Below, piece after piece: positions 42,151-51,000 of a stretch of 64,000 nucleotides of DNA. The stretch's first letter is position 1. Every line of letters begins with the position of its first letter. A program made the translations under genes and the position numbers. The stretch comes from Fimousia sp036311565 (lineage in GTDB: Bacteria > Bacillota > Clostridia > Lachnospirales > Lachnospiraceae). The stretch spans positions 1 through 64,000 of the forward strand of contig JAXJPR010000002.1 of assembly GCA_036311565.1 (NCBI GenBank), written 5' to 3'. The notes under the pieces are model-generated. The model saw nothing but the letters and a program-made list of their open reading frames with translations. It was not told the DNA's origin and made no database searches.

Positions 42151-42216
42151 TTTATCCATGAATCCGTAAAATATGTTATAATGTTCAAAGCAATAACTAA
42201 GAACGGAGAAGATAAT

Positions 42217-42714
42217 ATGTTGGCGTTACAGATCGAAGATGTGAAACAATTTATGATTCATTTGTTTTCAAAAGAGACGTTTGATGGATTTTGGCTTTAT
42301 GAAGCAAAAATCAAAATGGCAGCTTCCTATGTTGTGGATGGTTCTTTGAATATGGATTTTTACGACCAGGCAGAAAAGGAATTGTTAGATGGAAGAACCT
42401 ATGCCTTATGGAAAGAACAGAAGAATGTTGTGTTTTCCATGATTCGGGGACATAAAACTCCGGAAACTATGCAAATCGTATTAATGCTTTCTGCATCTAA
42501 TGTGGAAAAAATGATTTTACAAAATAACCTTCCCTTTCATTTATCTGATGTAAGAGGTTTATTTTTAAACATTCATTATAGACAGGGGAATTTAAGCTGT
42601 ACCACAGGAGTATCGCTAAAAACTTTTACTTTAGAAAAAGGATTGGAGCAGGTTTGGGATGAAATGCTTCAAGCATACTTAAATCAAAAAAAAATTATTA
42701 GCACTCATCTTTAA
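42217..42714 (+). CDS. DUF5721 family protein, unknown function
   Basis: A 165-residue soluble protein starting MLALQIEDVKQFMIHLF, followed by ETFDGFWLYEAKI. I associate this pattern with DUF5721, a family seen mainly in Lachnospiraceae. No catalytic motif is visible. ATG 42217 follows ACGGAGA; a TATAAT lies at about 42175-42180. Its stop codon lies inside the CIRCE element of htpG, which can also serve as its terminator. Confidence 0.65.
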   Translation: MLALQIEDVKQFMIHLFSKETFDGFWLYEAKIKMAASYVVDGSLNMDFYDQAEKELLDGRTYALWKEQKNVVFSMIRGHKTPETMQIVLMLSASNVEKMILQNNLPFHLSDVRGLFLNIHYRQGNLSCTTGVSLKTFTLEKGLEQVWDEMLQAYLNQKKIISTHL

Positions 42715-42724
42715 TGAGTGCTAA
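42698..42724. promoter_or_regulatory. CIRCE element (HrcA operator) upstream of htpG
   Basis: TTAGCACTC at 42698-42706, nine bases, then GAGTGCTAA at 42716-42724: an exact match to the CIRCE consensus. It sits 7 bp before the -35 box of htpG. Six T-residues follow the right arm, so the same hairpin can terminate the DUF5721 transcript, whose TAA (42712-42714) falls in the loop. Confidence 0.93.
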
Positions 42725-42731
42725 TTTTTTC

Positions 42732-42760
42732 TTGACATTCGATTTTGATGGTATTAATAT
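42732..42760 (+). promoter_or_regulatory. Promoter of htpG
   Basis: TTGACA at 42732-42737, a 17-bp spacer, and TAATAT at 42755-42760, directly downstream of the CIRCE element. Confidence 0.7.
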
Positions 42761-42828
42761 ATATATCAAATGAAATGATGATAATAACAATAGAAATATA
42801 ATATTAAGAAGAAGGAGATGTTACAGTC

Positions 42829-44757
42829 ATGAGTAACAAAAAGGGAAGTTTATCAATTAACAGTGAAAATATTTTTCCAATTATTAAAAAATGGTTGTAT
42901 TCAGACCATGATATTTTTTTACGTGAATTAGTGTCTAATGCATGTGATGCCATTACAAAATTAAGGAAATTAGACATGATAGGAGAATTTGAAGAACCAG
43001 AAGGAAATCAGTATCGCGTAGATGTTATTGTAAGTCCAGAATGCAAGACCATTAAAATTATTGATAATGGACTTGGAATGACTGCAGATGAAGTTGAAGA
43101 ATATATTAACCAGATTGCTTTTTCAGGAGCGGAAGATTTCCTGGCAAAATATAAAGATAAAACCAATGAAGATCAGATCATTGGACATTTTGGATTAGGA
43201 TTTTATTCTGCTTTTATGGTAGCAGATAAGGTAACGATTGAAACTCTTTCTTATAAAGAAGGGGCAGAGCCTGTTTATTGGGAATGTGATGGCGGTACAG
43301 AATTTACTATGGATAACGGGGAACGTACAGAACGTGGTACTGAAATTACATTATATCTTGGAGAAGACAGTGTAGAATTTGCCAATGAATTCCGTGTTAG
43401 AGAAGTGCTTAATAAATACTGTTCTTTTATGCCGGAAGAAATTTATTTTACAAATGAAGATGTAAAAGAAGAAACAAAAGAAGAAGTACCTGAAGTTGTG
43501 GATGAAGATGGAACACCAGCAGATGAAGAAGAAAAGGTAGAAGTAAAAGAACCAGAAGTTCCTAAACCAATCAATGATACGATTCCTCTTTGGGCAAAAC
43601 ATCCAAATGAATGCAGCGAAGAAGATTATAAAGAATTCTATCGCAAAGTATTCATGGATTATAAAGAACCTTTATTCTGGATTCATTTAAATATGGATTA
43701 TCCATTTAACTTAAAAGGTATTTTATACTTCCCTAAAATTAATTATGAATATGAATCCATCGAAGGAACAATCAAGTTATATAATAATCAGGTATTTATC
43801 GCAGATAATATTAAAGAAGTTATTCCAGAATTCCTGTTATTATTAAAAGGTGTGATTGACTGTCCGGATCTTCCATTAAATGTATCAAGAAGTGCATTAC
43901 AGAATGATGGATTTGTGAAAAAAATCTCTGATTACATTACAAAGAAAGTGGCAGATAAACTGGCAGGACTGTGCAGAACAGAAAAAGAATCCTATGAAAA
44001 ATACTGGGATGATATTAGTCCATTTATCAAATTTGGCTGCTTAAAAGATGAAAAATTCAATAAGAAAATGAAAGATTATATCTTATTTAAGAATTTAGAT
44101 AAAAAATATGTGACATTACCGGAATATTTAGAAGCAGCTAAGGATAAAAATGAAAATAGGGTATTTTATGTTACAGATGAAGTGGTGCAGTCACAATATA
44201 TCAATATGTTCAAGGAACAGGAAATGGACGCAGTATATCTAACTCAGAACATTGACAGTGCATTTATTACTCATTTGGAACAGGCCAACCAGGAGGTTAA
44301 ATTCCTTCGTATTGATGCAGATGTGGCAGATACCTTAACAGAAGAGTCTGATGAAGAAGAAATGAAGTCTATGGCAGAGACTTTAGGAGGTATCTTTAAA
44401 AAAGCACTTGAGAAGGAAAATCTTAAAGTACAGGTAGAAAGACTGAAAAATGAAAATGTTTCTGCTATGATGACTCTTAGTGAAGAAGCGAGACGTATGC
44501 AGGAAATGATGAAGATGTATAATATGGGTCAGGCAATGGATCCATCTATGTTCGGGCTGGAAGATGGAGAAACATTAGTATTAAATGCTAATAACAATTT
44601 AGTTAAATATGTAATAGAACATCCAGACGGAGAACATACAGATTTAATTTGTAAACATCTGTATGATTTGGCCGAATTAGCTAATAAACCATTAGATGCA
44701 GAGTCTATGACAAAATTCATCGCAAGAAGCAATGAAATTTTAGGATTATTGTTATAG
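42829..44757 (+). CDS. htpG: Hsp90-family chaperone HtpG
   Basis: A 642-residue chaperone. The N-terminal GHKL ATPase has the motifs ELVSNACDA, IDNGLGMT and HFGLGFYSAF. The middle domain carries NVSRSALQND, and a C-terminal dimerisation domain follows. Around residues 210-245 there is a Glu/Val/Pro-rich acidic linker resembling the charged linker of eukaryotic Hsp90, larger than in most bacterial HtpG. AAGGAG lies upstream of ATG 42829. The CIRCE just before the promoter puts it under HrcA control; in Bacillus subtilis htpG is not in the HrcA regulon. Confidence 0.95.
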   Translation: MSNKKGSLSINSENIFPIIKKWLYSDHDIFLRELVSNACDAITKLRKLDMIGEFEEPEGNQYRVDVIVSPECKTIKIIDNGLGMTADEVEEYINQIAFSGAEDFLAKYKDKTNEDQIIGHFGLGFYSAFMVADKVTIETLSYKEGAEPVYWECDGGTEFTMDNGERTERGTEITLYLGEDSVEFANEFRVREVLNKYCSFMPEEIYFTNEDVKEETKEEVPEVVDEDGTPADEEEKVEVKEPEVPKPINDTIPLWAKHPNECSEEDYKEFYRKVFMDYKEPLFWIHLNMDYPFNLKGILYFPKINYEYESIEGTIKLYNNQVFIADNIKEVIPEFLLLLKGVIDCPDLPLNVSRSALQNDGFVKKISDYITKKVADKLAGLCRTEKESYEKYWDDISPFIKFGCLKDEKFNKKMKDYILFKNLDKKYVTLPEYLEAAKDKNENRVFYVTDEVVQSQYINMFKEQEMDAVYLTQNIDSAFITHLEQANQEVKFLRIDADVADTLTEESDEEEMKSMAETLGGIFKKALEKENLKVQVERLKNENVSAMMTLSEEARRMQEMMKMYNMGQAMDPSMFGLEDGETLVLNANNNLVKYVIEHPDGEHTDLICKHLYDLAELANKPLDAESMTKFIARSNEILGLLL

Positions 44758-44765
44758 GAGATTTT

Positions 44766-45617
44766 ATGGAATTTGTAAAAGATATTTTAAAAGGTTCGTT
44801 GGTAGGGGTTGCCAATATTATTCCGGGAGTCAGTGGAGGAACCATGGCTGTTTCTATGGGAATCTATGATAAGCTGATTTCTGCAGTTACCCATATATTT
44901 AAAGATGTCAAAAAAAGTCTCAGGATATTAATGCCCATTGCAATTGGGGTATTGCTTGGAATTGGAATTCTGGCATTTTTGATTGAATGGTTATTTGCCA
45001 ATTACCCGATACAGACCAATCTCTTGTTTATCGGACTTATTTTGGGCGGGCTGCCTATGATATGGAAAAAGACCAGGGAACATAGAATTACTATGGGATC
45101 GATTCTTATATTTTTGTTTTTTGTGGTGTTGGTCATCCTTTTTCCAATCCTAGGGAGTGGAAAAGGGACAGAAGTAGTTTTTGTTCCTGGAATGCTGATG
45201 TTTTTAAAGCTTTTTGGAGTTGGTTTGATTGCATCTGCTACAATGGTGATACCAGGAGTCAGTGGTTCTATGATGCTAATGGTTATGGGATATTATAATC
45301 CGATCCTAAATACCATTACAGGATTTCTTACTGCTATGATGGGTGGAAATCTAGTAAAAATGTTTGATTATATGTGGATATTACTGCCTTTTGGAATTGG
45401 AGTGGTGGTTGGAATCTTTGCCATTGCCAAATTTGTAGAGTATGTTTTTGAACATGCACCATCTTTTGCATACTGCGGGATCTTAGGATTGATCGCAGGT
45501 TCTCCGGTTGCTATTTTAGCGATGGCCGAGATCTCTGGGATCACAATTCTTACAATTTTTACTAGTGTAATTGCATTTATCGTTGGACTTTTCATTGCAT
45601 GGAAGCTGGGGGAATAA
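44766..45617 (+). CDS. DUF368 domain membrane protein
   Basis: A 283-residue integral membrane protein with about eight helices and two copies of the family's key motif: VANIIPGVSGGTMAV near the N-terminus and MVIPGVSGSMMLM near residue 165. DUF368 proteins have been linked to polyprenyl-phosphate recycling (PopT family) in other Firmicutes; a similar lipid-carrier role is possible here. It starts 8 nt after htpG with AGGAG and may be co-transcribed with the chaperone. Confidence 0.85.
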   Translation: MEFVKDILKGSLVGVANIIPGVSGGTMAVSMGIYDKLISAVTHIFKDVKKSLRILMPIAIGVLLGIGILAFLIEWLFANYPIQTNLLFIGLILGGLPMIWKKTREHRITMGSILIFLFFVVLVILFPILGSGKGTEVVFVPGMLMFLKLFGVGLIASATMVIPGVSGSMMLMVMGYYNPILNTITGFLTAMMGGNLVKMFDYMWILLPFGIGVVVGIFAIAKFVEYVFEHAPSFAYCGILGLIAGSPVAILAMAEISGITILTIFTSVIAFIVGLFIAWKLGE

Positions 45618-45707
45618 AAAATATTTGTGAGACCGGTTATTTTATTAACAGAAAATGGGAAATATCTTTTTACAAATACTTGCTTTTTTAGCGAAAAATA
45701 TATCAAC

Positions 45708-45749
45708 AACAGGGATTGTACAAAAATTAGTACAATCCCTGTTTTTTAT
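45708..45749 (+). terminator. Intrinsic terminator after the DUF368 gene
   Basis: AACAGGGATTGTAC (45708-45721) pairs perfectly with GTACAATCCCTGTT (45730-45743), followed by T-residues. The stretch up to 45979 (about 230 bp) holds only regulatory sequence for the hydrogenase genes. Confidence 0.92.
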
Positions 45750-45879
45750 GCAGTTTTTTAATGAATAAAATTAAAAAAATAGAAAACACAAAATCCGTTT
45801 TATTGGACTGAAATAGAAAGTGGTTAAAAATATAACGATACAAAATGGCTTATTCAAGCCAAAAATAAAGGTTTTTAGT

Positions 45880-45893
45880 GTTAATTTATTAAC
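45880..45893. promoter_or_regulatory. Probable Rex (redox) operator
   Basis: GTTAA-TTTA-TTAAC is a perfect inverted repeat matching the core of the clostridial Rex consensus TTGTTAA-N4-TTAACAA; of the flanking T/A positions only one matches. It lies about 20 bp upstream of the -35 box of the hydrogenase operon, a typical target of this NADH/NAD+ sensor. Confidence 0.6.
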
Positions 45894-45914
45894 GCTGTTT
45901 TTTGAGTTTTGCTA

Positions 45915-45943
45915 TTGTTTTTTCATATAAACCTATTTATAAT
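45915..45943 (+). promoter_or_regulatory. Promoter of the hydrogenase operon
   Basis: TTGTTT at 45915-45920, a 17-bp spacer, and TATAAT at 45938-45943. Confidence 0.6.
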
Positions 45944-45979
45944 ATTTATAAAACGCCTAGAAAGGAGCAAGTAGTATTT

Positions 45980-47812
45980 ATGAGTAGATTAATAATTCAG
46001 ACACCGGATCGCGCCCAGTTAGTAGTAGAAGGATTGTATAAAGGTGTAGAAAGTCGTATCGTTGCCAGCCCTCCGGGCCTATGTCCGATTGATATGTCAC
46101 TTTCCTTTTTAAGATTATGTCATGCCCAGACATGTGGAAAATGTGTTCCATGCCGAGTAGGTCTTGGACAATTAGCAAATTTAATCGAGGATGTATTAGA
46201 AGGAAGAGGAACACTTTCTCATATTGATTTAATTGAAAAAACAGCAAGAGCGATTGCCAGTGCAGCAGACTGTGCCATTGGTTATGAAGCAGCAAAGATG
46301 GTATTAAAAGGAGTATTGGGGTTCCGTGAAGACTATATAGAACATATTACAAATGGAAGATGTATCTGTAACATTGATTTACCAGTACCTTGTGTATCTT
46401 TATGTCCTGCAAGGGTCGATATCCCGGGATATATCGCATTAGTAAAAGAAGGACGTTATGCAGATGCTATCCGTCTGATTCGTAAAGATAATCCATTCCC
46501 TACGACATGTGCTCATATTTGTGAACATCCATGCGAAGCACGTTGCCGTAGAAATATGAAAGATACATCCATTAATATCAGAGGGCTGAAAAAAATGGCA
46601 GCAGACAATGCAGGAGACATACCAGCTCCGGCGTGTGCAGAGTCTACTGGAAAGGAAGTAGCAGTTATTGGAGGAGGACCAGGTGGATTAAGTGCAGCAT
46701 ATTATCTTCAGTTGATGGGACATCAGGTGACTGTATATGAAATGCAGCCAAAACTTGGCGGCATGTTAATGTATGGAATTCCAAATTATCGACTGCCAAA
46801 AGATCGTTTGCAGGAAGATATTGATGCAATTCTCTCGACAGGAGTAAAAGTGGTTCATGGAAAACGGATTGGAACGGATTTAACAATTAAAGAATTGCAT
46901 GAACAGTATGATGCTGTATTAATTACAATTGGGGCAAATACAGATAAGAAATTAGGAATAGAAGGAGAAAATGCGGATGGTGTTATTTCGGCAGTGCAAA
47001 TGCTGCGTAATGTAGGTTATGGAACTCCTATGGATTATACAGGGAAAAAAGTATGTGTTATTGGTGGAGGTAATGTAGCCATGGATGCTGTTCGTACATC
47101 TATTCGTTTGGGAGCTGAAAAAACGAGTATTATATACCGCAGAAGACAGGCAGATATGACAGCGCTTCCGGCAGAAATTGAAGGAGCCATTGCAGAAGGG
47201 GCAGAATTATTAGGATTAAAAGCTCCGCTTAGGATTGAAACGGATGAACAGAATAAAGTAAAGGCTTTATGGGTACAGCCTCAGATGATCAGTAAAGTTG
47301 TAAGAGGACGGGCAAGTGTAAAAGCAACAAACGAGCCAGAAATATGTTTAGAAGCGGATATTATCATTGTAGCAATTGGTCAGGATATCGAATCAGAGCA
47401 TTTTGCAAAATTCGGACTTCCGGTCGAACGGGGAGTGATTAAGGCAAGCAGCACAACAGCATTCAATGGAATGTCTGGTGTATTTGCAGGCGGTGATTGT
47501 GCAACAGGACCATCTACGGTAATACGTGCTATTGCTGCTGGAAAGGTTGCAGCAGCTAATATTGATGAATATCTAGGATTTCACCATAAGATTAGCTGTG
47601 ATGTGGAAATTCCATCTGCGAATTTGGAAGACCGGCCACCATGTGGAAGAGTCGAAATACCGGAAAGAGAAGCGAATGAAAGAAAATGTGATTTTGAAGG
47701 TGTGGAAGGCTGTATGACATGTGAAGAAGCAGTGCAGGAAGCTTCCAGATGTTTGCGTTGTGATCACTTTGGTTATGGAATCTTTAAAGGAGGAAGGGAA
47801 ACGATATGGTAA
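45980..47812 (+). CDS. NuoF-type Fe-S domain fused to a GltD/NfnB-like FAD oxidoreductase
   Basis: A 610-residue electron-transfer flavoprotein. Residues about 40-135 correspond to the C-terminal iron-sulfur domain of NuoF/HydB (CGKCVPCRVGLGQL), but the FMN- and NADH-binding core of NuoF is missing. From about residue 145 it is a GltD-like unit: cluster-binding Cys (CPARVDIPGYI, CEHPCEARCRR), the FAD motif GGGPGGLSAAYY, the NAD(P) motif GGGNVAMDAVRTS and the closing AGGDCATGPSTVI. A short Cys-rich C-terminal tail (EGCMTCEEAVQEASRC) may bind another cluster. It overlaps the hydrogenase gene by 7 nt and should pass electrons between NAD(P)H and the hydrogenase. Confidence 0.85.
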   Translation: MSRLIIQTPDRAQLVVEGLYKGVESRIVASPPGLCPIDMSLSFLRLCHAQTCGKCVPCRVGLGQLANLIEDVLEGRGTLSHIDLIEKTARAIASAADCAIGYEAAKMVLKGVLGFREDYIEHITNGRCICNIDLPVPCVSLCPARVDIPGYIALVKEGRYADAIRLIRKDNPFPTTCAHICEHPCEARCRRNMKDTSINIRGLKKMAADNAGDIPAPACAESTGKEVAVIGGGPGGLSAAYYLQLMGHQVTVYEMQPKLGGMLMYGIPNYRLPKDRLQEDIDAILSTGVKVVHGKRIGTDLTIKELHEQYDAVLITIGANTDKKLGIEGENADGVISAVQMLRNVGYGTPMDYTGKKVCVIGGGNVAMDAVRTSIRLGAEKTSIIYRRRQADMTALPAEIEGAIAEGAELLGLKAPLRIETDEQNKVKALWVQPQMISKVVRGRASVKATNEPEICLEADIIIVAIGQDIESEHFAKFGLPVERGVIKASSTTAFNGMSGVFAGGDCATGPSTVIRAIAAGKVAAANIDEYLGFHHKISCDVEIPSANLEDRPPCGRVEIPEREANERKCDFEGVEGCMTCEEAVQEASRCLRCDHFGYGIFKGGRETIW

Positions 47813-49548
47813 ATCTTACAATTAATCATAAAAAAGTATCTGTACCGGAAGGTACTACAATTATGGAAGCTGCAAAACAAGTTGGTATCCCGATTCCAAA
47901 GCTTTGTTATTTAAAAGAAATCAATGAAATTGGTGCCTGCCGTGTTTGTGTCGTTGAGCTGGCAGGAAAGAATCGATTGATCGTTGCCTGTAATAATGTT
48001 GTAGAAGAAGGGATGGAAATCTATACCAATAGTCCTCGTGTGCGGGAATCAAGAAAGACAACCGTTCAGTTCCTTTTATCTCAGCATGATTTTCGATGTG
48101 CAACTTGTGTTAGAAGCCGTAATTGTACATTACAGACATTGGCCAATGATTTGAATATTTTAGATATTCCATATAAACAGGAATATGTAAAAAAAGCCTG
48201 GACAAAAGATTTCCCTCTTGTACGAGATTCTTCTAAATGTATAAAATGCATGAGATGTGTACAAATTTGTGATAAAGTTCAGGGATTAAATATTTGGGAT
48301 GTAGCAAATACTGGTTCCAGAACGGATGTCGATATATCCTTAAATCGTAAAATTGAAGATGCAGACTGTGCATTGTGCGGTCAGTGTATTACTCATTGTC
48401 CAGTTGGGGCGTTAAGAGAAAGAGATGATACAGAAAAAGCGTTTAAAGCATTTGGTGATCCGGATAAAATAACGGTTGTTCAGATCGCACCAGCAGTACG
48501 TGCTGCATGGGGAGAAAGTCTTGGATTAAAAAGAGAAGAAGCAACGGTAGAACGTCTGGTAAATGCAATTCGTAAAATGGGCGCAGATTATGTATTTGAT
48601 ACGGTATTTACGGCTGATTTGACAATCATGGAAGAAGGAAGTGAATTTTTGGAACGATTACAGAAAGGTGATATGAAAGAGTATCCAATGTTCACATCCT
48701 GTTGTCCTGGATGGTTGCGTTTTATCAAATCACAGTATCCGGAATTAGTATCGCAGTTGTCTTCAGCAAAATCTCCACAACAGATGTTTGGGGCAACTAC
48801 AAAATCTTATTTTGCACAAAAATTAGGAATCGATCCGGAAAAAATCTTTTGTATTTCTATTATGCCTTGTCTTGCAAAGAAACAGGAAAGCACAATGGAA
48901 CTATTCCATGAAGAATTTGCAGGAAGAGATGTGGATTTGGTATTAACAACAAGAGAAATTGACCGTATGATCCGTGCAGACCACATCGATGCCAGTCTTT
49001 TAGAAGAAGGTGAGTTTGATGATCCGTTAAAAGATGGAACAGGAGCTGGTGTAATCTTTGGGGCTACTGGCGGTGTAATGGAAGCGGCGCTTCGCTCTGC
49101 TTATTATCTGGCAACCGGTAAAAATCCTGATGCGGATGCTTTCCGTGATGTTCGTGGTCTGGATGGATGGAAAGAAGCGACCTTTGATATTGCAGGTAAT
49201 GAAATTAAAGTTGCAGTGGTTCATGGACTGGGAAATACAAGAAAATTAATTAAAGCCCTGAAAAAAGCAATGGTAAAATATCAGTTCGTAGAAGTTATGG
49301 CATGTCCTGGAGGATGTGTAGGAGGCGGCGGACAGCCAATTCATGATGGTGAAGAATTAGCTGGTATCCGTGGTGAAAATTTATATTTTCTGGATAAAAA
49401 CAATGAAATGAGATTTTCTCATGAAAATCCATCTGTCTTAAAAGCTTATGAAGAATATTTTGGAGCTCCTCTATCTCAGAAAGCCCATGCCCTGCTTCAT
49501 ACCGACCATGATGCATGGGAAATGCCACAGGCACCAGTAAGAAAATAA
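47806..49548 (+). CDS. hydA: [FeFe] hydrogenase, group A catalytic subunit
   Basis: A 580-residue hydrogenase. In order it has an N-terminal [2Fe-2S] domain (CYLKEINEIGACRVC), a His-ligated [4Fe-4S] site (HDFRCATCVRSRNC), two ferredoxin clusters (CIKCMRCVQIC and CALCGQCITHC), and the H-cluster motifs TSCCPGW (Cys299), MPCLAKK and ACPGGCVGGGGQP. It makes or uses H2. Pairing with a GltD-like subunit, not HydB/HydC, resembles what the HydDB scheme calls group A2. H-cluster maturases (HydE, F, G) are not in this window. Confidence 0.95.
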   Translation: MVNLTINHKKVSVPEGTTIMEAAKQVGIPIPKLCYLKEINEIGACRVCVVELAGKNRLIVACNNVVEEGMEIYTNSPRVRESRKTTVQFLLSQHDFRCATCVRSRNCTLQTLANDLNILDIPYKQEYVKKAWTKDFPLVRDSSKCIKCMRCVQICDKVQGLNIWDVANTGSRTDVDISLNRKIEDADCALCGQCITHCPVGALRERDDTEKAFKAFGDPDKITVVQIAPAVRAAWGESLGLKREEATVERLVNAIRKMGADYVFDTVFTADLTIMEEGSEFLERLQKGDMKEYPMFTSCCPGWLRFIKSQYPELVSQLSSAKSPQQMFGATTKSYFAQKLGIDPEKIFCISIMPCLAKKQESTMELFHEEFAGRDVDLVLTTREIDRMIRADHIDASLLEEGEFDDPLKDGTGAGVIFGATGGVMEAALRSAYYLATGKNPDADAFRDVRGLDGWKEATFDIAGNEIKVAVVHGLGNTRKLIKALKKAMVKYQFVEVMACPGGCVGGGGQPIHDGEELAGIRGENLYFLDKNNEMRFSHENPSVLKAYEEYFGAPLSQKAHALLHTDHDAWEMPQAPVRK

Positions 49549-49561
49549 ATAGAATAAAAAT

Positions 49562-49601
49562 GCAGGATATTAGAAGAAATGCAGGATATCCTGCTTTTTT
49601 T
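49562..49601 (+). terminator. Intrinsic terminator after hydA
   Basis: GCAGG-ATAT-CCTGC (49581-49594) is followed by seven T-residues. An upstream copy of GCAGGATAT (49562-49570) can pair with the same ATATCCTGC in an alternative, longer hairpin. Confidence 0.85.
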
Positions 49602-49628
49602 ATTAAAGGGAAAAAGTGGTTTTTCTAC

Positions 49629-49706
49629 GGTTTTTCAAGGAAAAACCATAAGCGCTTGAAAAAAATTTATGAAGTATTTTACAAATGAAATTTCATATTG
49701 TATAAT
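49629..49706 (+). promoter_or_regulatory. Promoter of icd with an upstream inverted repeat
   Basis: TTTACA at 49678-49683, a 17-bp spacer, and TATAAT at 49701-49706 form a good promoter. Upstream, GGTTTTTC (49629-49636) and GAAAAACC (49640-49647) form a perfect inverted repeat, a possible operator. Confidence 0.65.
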
Positions 49707-49785
49707 AGAGGACAATGATAAAAAAATGCTTTTTGAAAGGCATAAGAAAGAAAAAAGTGTATTTGTATAAAAAGGAGAATGTAAT

Positions 49786-50994
49786 ATGGATAAGATTAAA
49801 ATGACTACCCCGTTAGTTGAAATGGATGGAGATGAAATGACCAGAATTCTTTGGCAGATGATCAAAGATGAATTATTATGTCCATTTATTGACTTGAATA
49901 CAGATTATTATGATTTGGGCTTAGAACACAGAAATGAAACGGATGATCAGGTTACTGTAGATTCTGCAGAAGCAACAAAGAAATATGGTGTTGCTGTAAA
50001 ATGTGCTACAATCACACCAAATGCAGCCCGTATGACAGAATACGACTTAAAAGAAATGTGGAAAAGTCCAAATGGAACAATTCGTGCAATCTTAGATGGA
50101 ACTGTTTTCCGTGCACCAATTAAAGTAAAGGGAATTGAACCAACCGTTAAAAAATGGAAAAAGCCAATTACAATTGCAAGACATGCATATGGAGATGTTT
50201 ATAAAGGATCTGAAATGAAGATTCCTGGTGCTGGTAAAGTAGAATTAGTTTATACAGCAGAGGATGGAACAGAAATGAGAGAATTAGTACATAATTTTAC
50301 AGCTCCTGGTATCGTACAGGGAATGCACAATATCAATGGTTCTATTGAAAGTTTTGCAAGAAGCTGTTTCAATTATGCATTAGATACAAAACAGGATTTA
50401 TGGTTCGCAACAAAAGATACCATTTCTAAAAAATATGACCATACATTTAAAGATATTTTCCAGGATATTTATGATGCTGAATATGCTGACAAATTTGAAG
50501 CAGCAGGTATTGAATATTTCTATACATTAATTGATGATGCAGTGGCCCGTGTAATGAAATCAGAAGGCGGATTTATCTGGGCATGTAAAAACTATGATGG
50601 AGATGTTATGAGTGATATGATTTCTTCTGCATGCGGCTCTCTTGCTATGATGACATCTGTATTAGTATCACCACAGGGATATTATGAATATGAAGCAGCA
50701 CATGGTACTGTTCAGAGACATTACTACAAACATTTAGCTGGAGAAGAAACATCTACAAACTCTGTAGCAACTATTTTTGCATGGACAGGAGCATTAAGAA
50801 AACGTGGAGAATTAGATGGAATTGCTGACTTGATGACATTTGCAGATAAGTTAGAAGAAGCTACATTAAAAACAATTGAAAATGGAACAATGACAAAAGA
50901 TCTGGCATTGATCACTGAGTTAGAAGAAGTAAATGTAGTAAATAGTGAAGGATTTATTAAGGCTGTTCGTGCTACATTAGAAGAAATGTTATAA
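49786..50994 (+). CDS. icd: NADP-dependent isocitrate dehydrogenase, homodimeric eukaryote-like type
   Basis: A 402-residue enzyme oxidising isocitrate to 2-oxoglutarate. The MTTPLVEMDGDEMTRILW start, the substrate loop NGTIRAILDGTVFRAPI, the metal-binding segment YDGDVMSDM, and the AAHGTVQRHYYKH coenzyme loop identify the dimeric, eukaryote-like subfamily, not the Escherichia coli-type enzyme. No other TCA gene is near; an anabolic role in making 2-oxoglutarate for glutamate is likely. AAAGGAG lies upstream and the gene has its own promoter. Confidence 0.93.
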   Translation: MDKIKMTTPLVEMDGDEMTRILWQMIKDELLCPFIDLNTDYYDLGLEHRNETDDQVTVDSAEATKKYGVAVKCATITPNAARMTEYDLKEMWKSPNGTIRAILDGTVFRAPIKVKGIEPTVKKWKKPITIARHAYGDVYKGSEMKIPGAGKVELVYTAEDGTEMRELVHNFTAPGIVQGMHNINGSIESFARSCFNYALDTKQDLWFATKDTISKKYDHTFKDIFQDIYDAEYADKFEAAGIEYFYTLIDDAVARVMKSEGGFIWACKNYDGDVMSDMISSACGSLAMMTSVLVSPQGYYEYEAAHGTVQRHYYKHLAGEETSTNSVATIFAWTGALRKRGELDGIADLMTFADKLEEATLKTIENGTMTKDLALITELEEVNVVNSEGFIKAVRATLEEML

Positions 50995-51000
50995 AAAACC

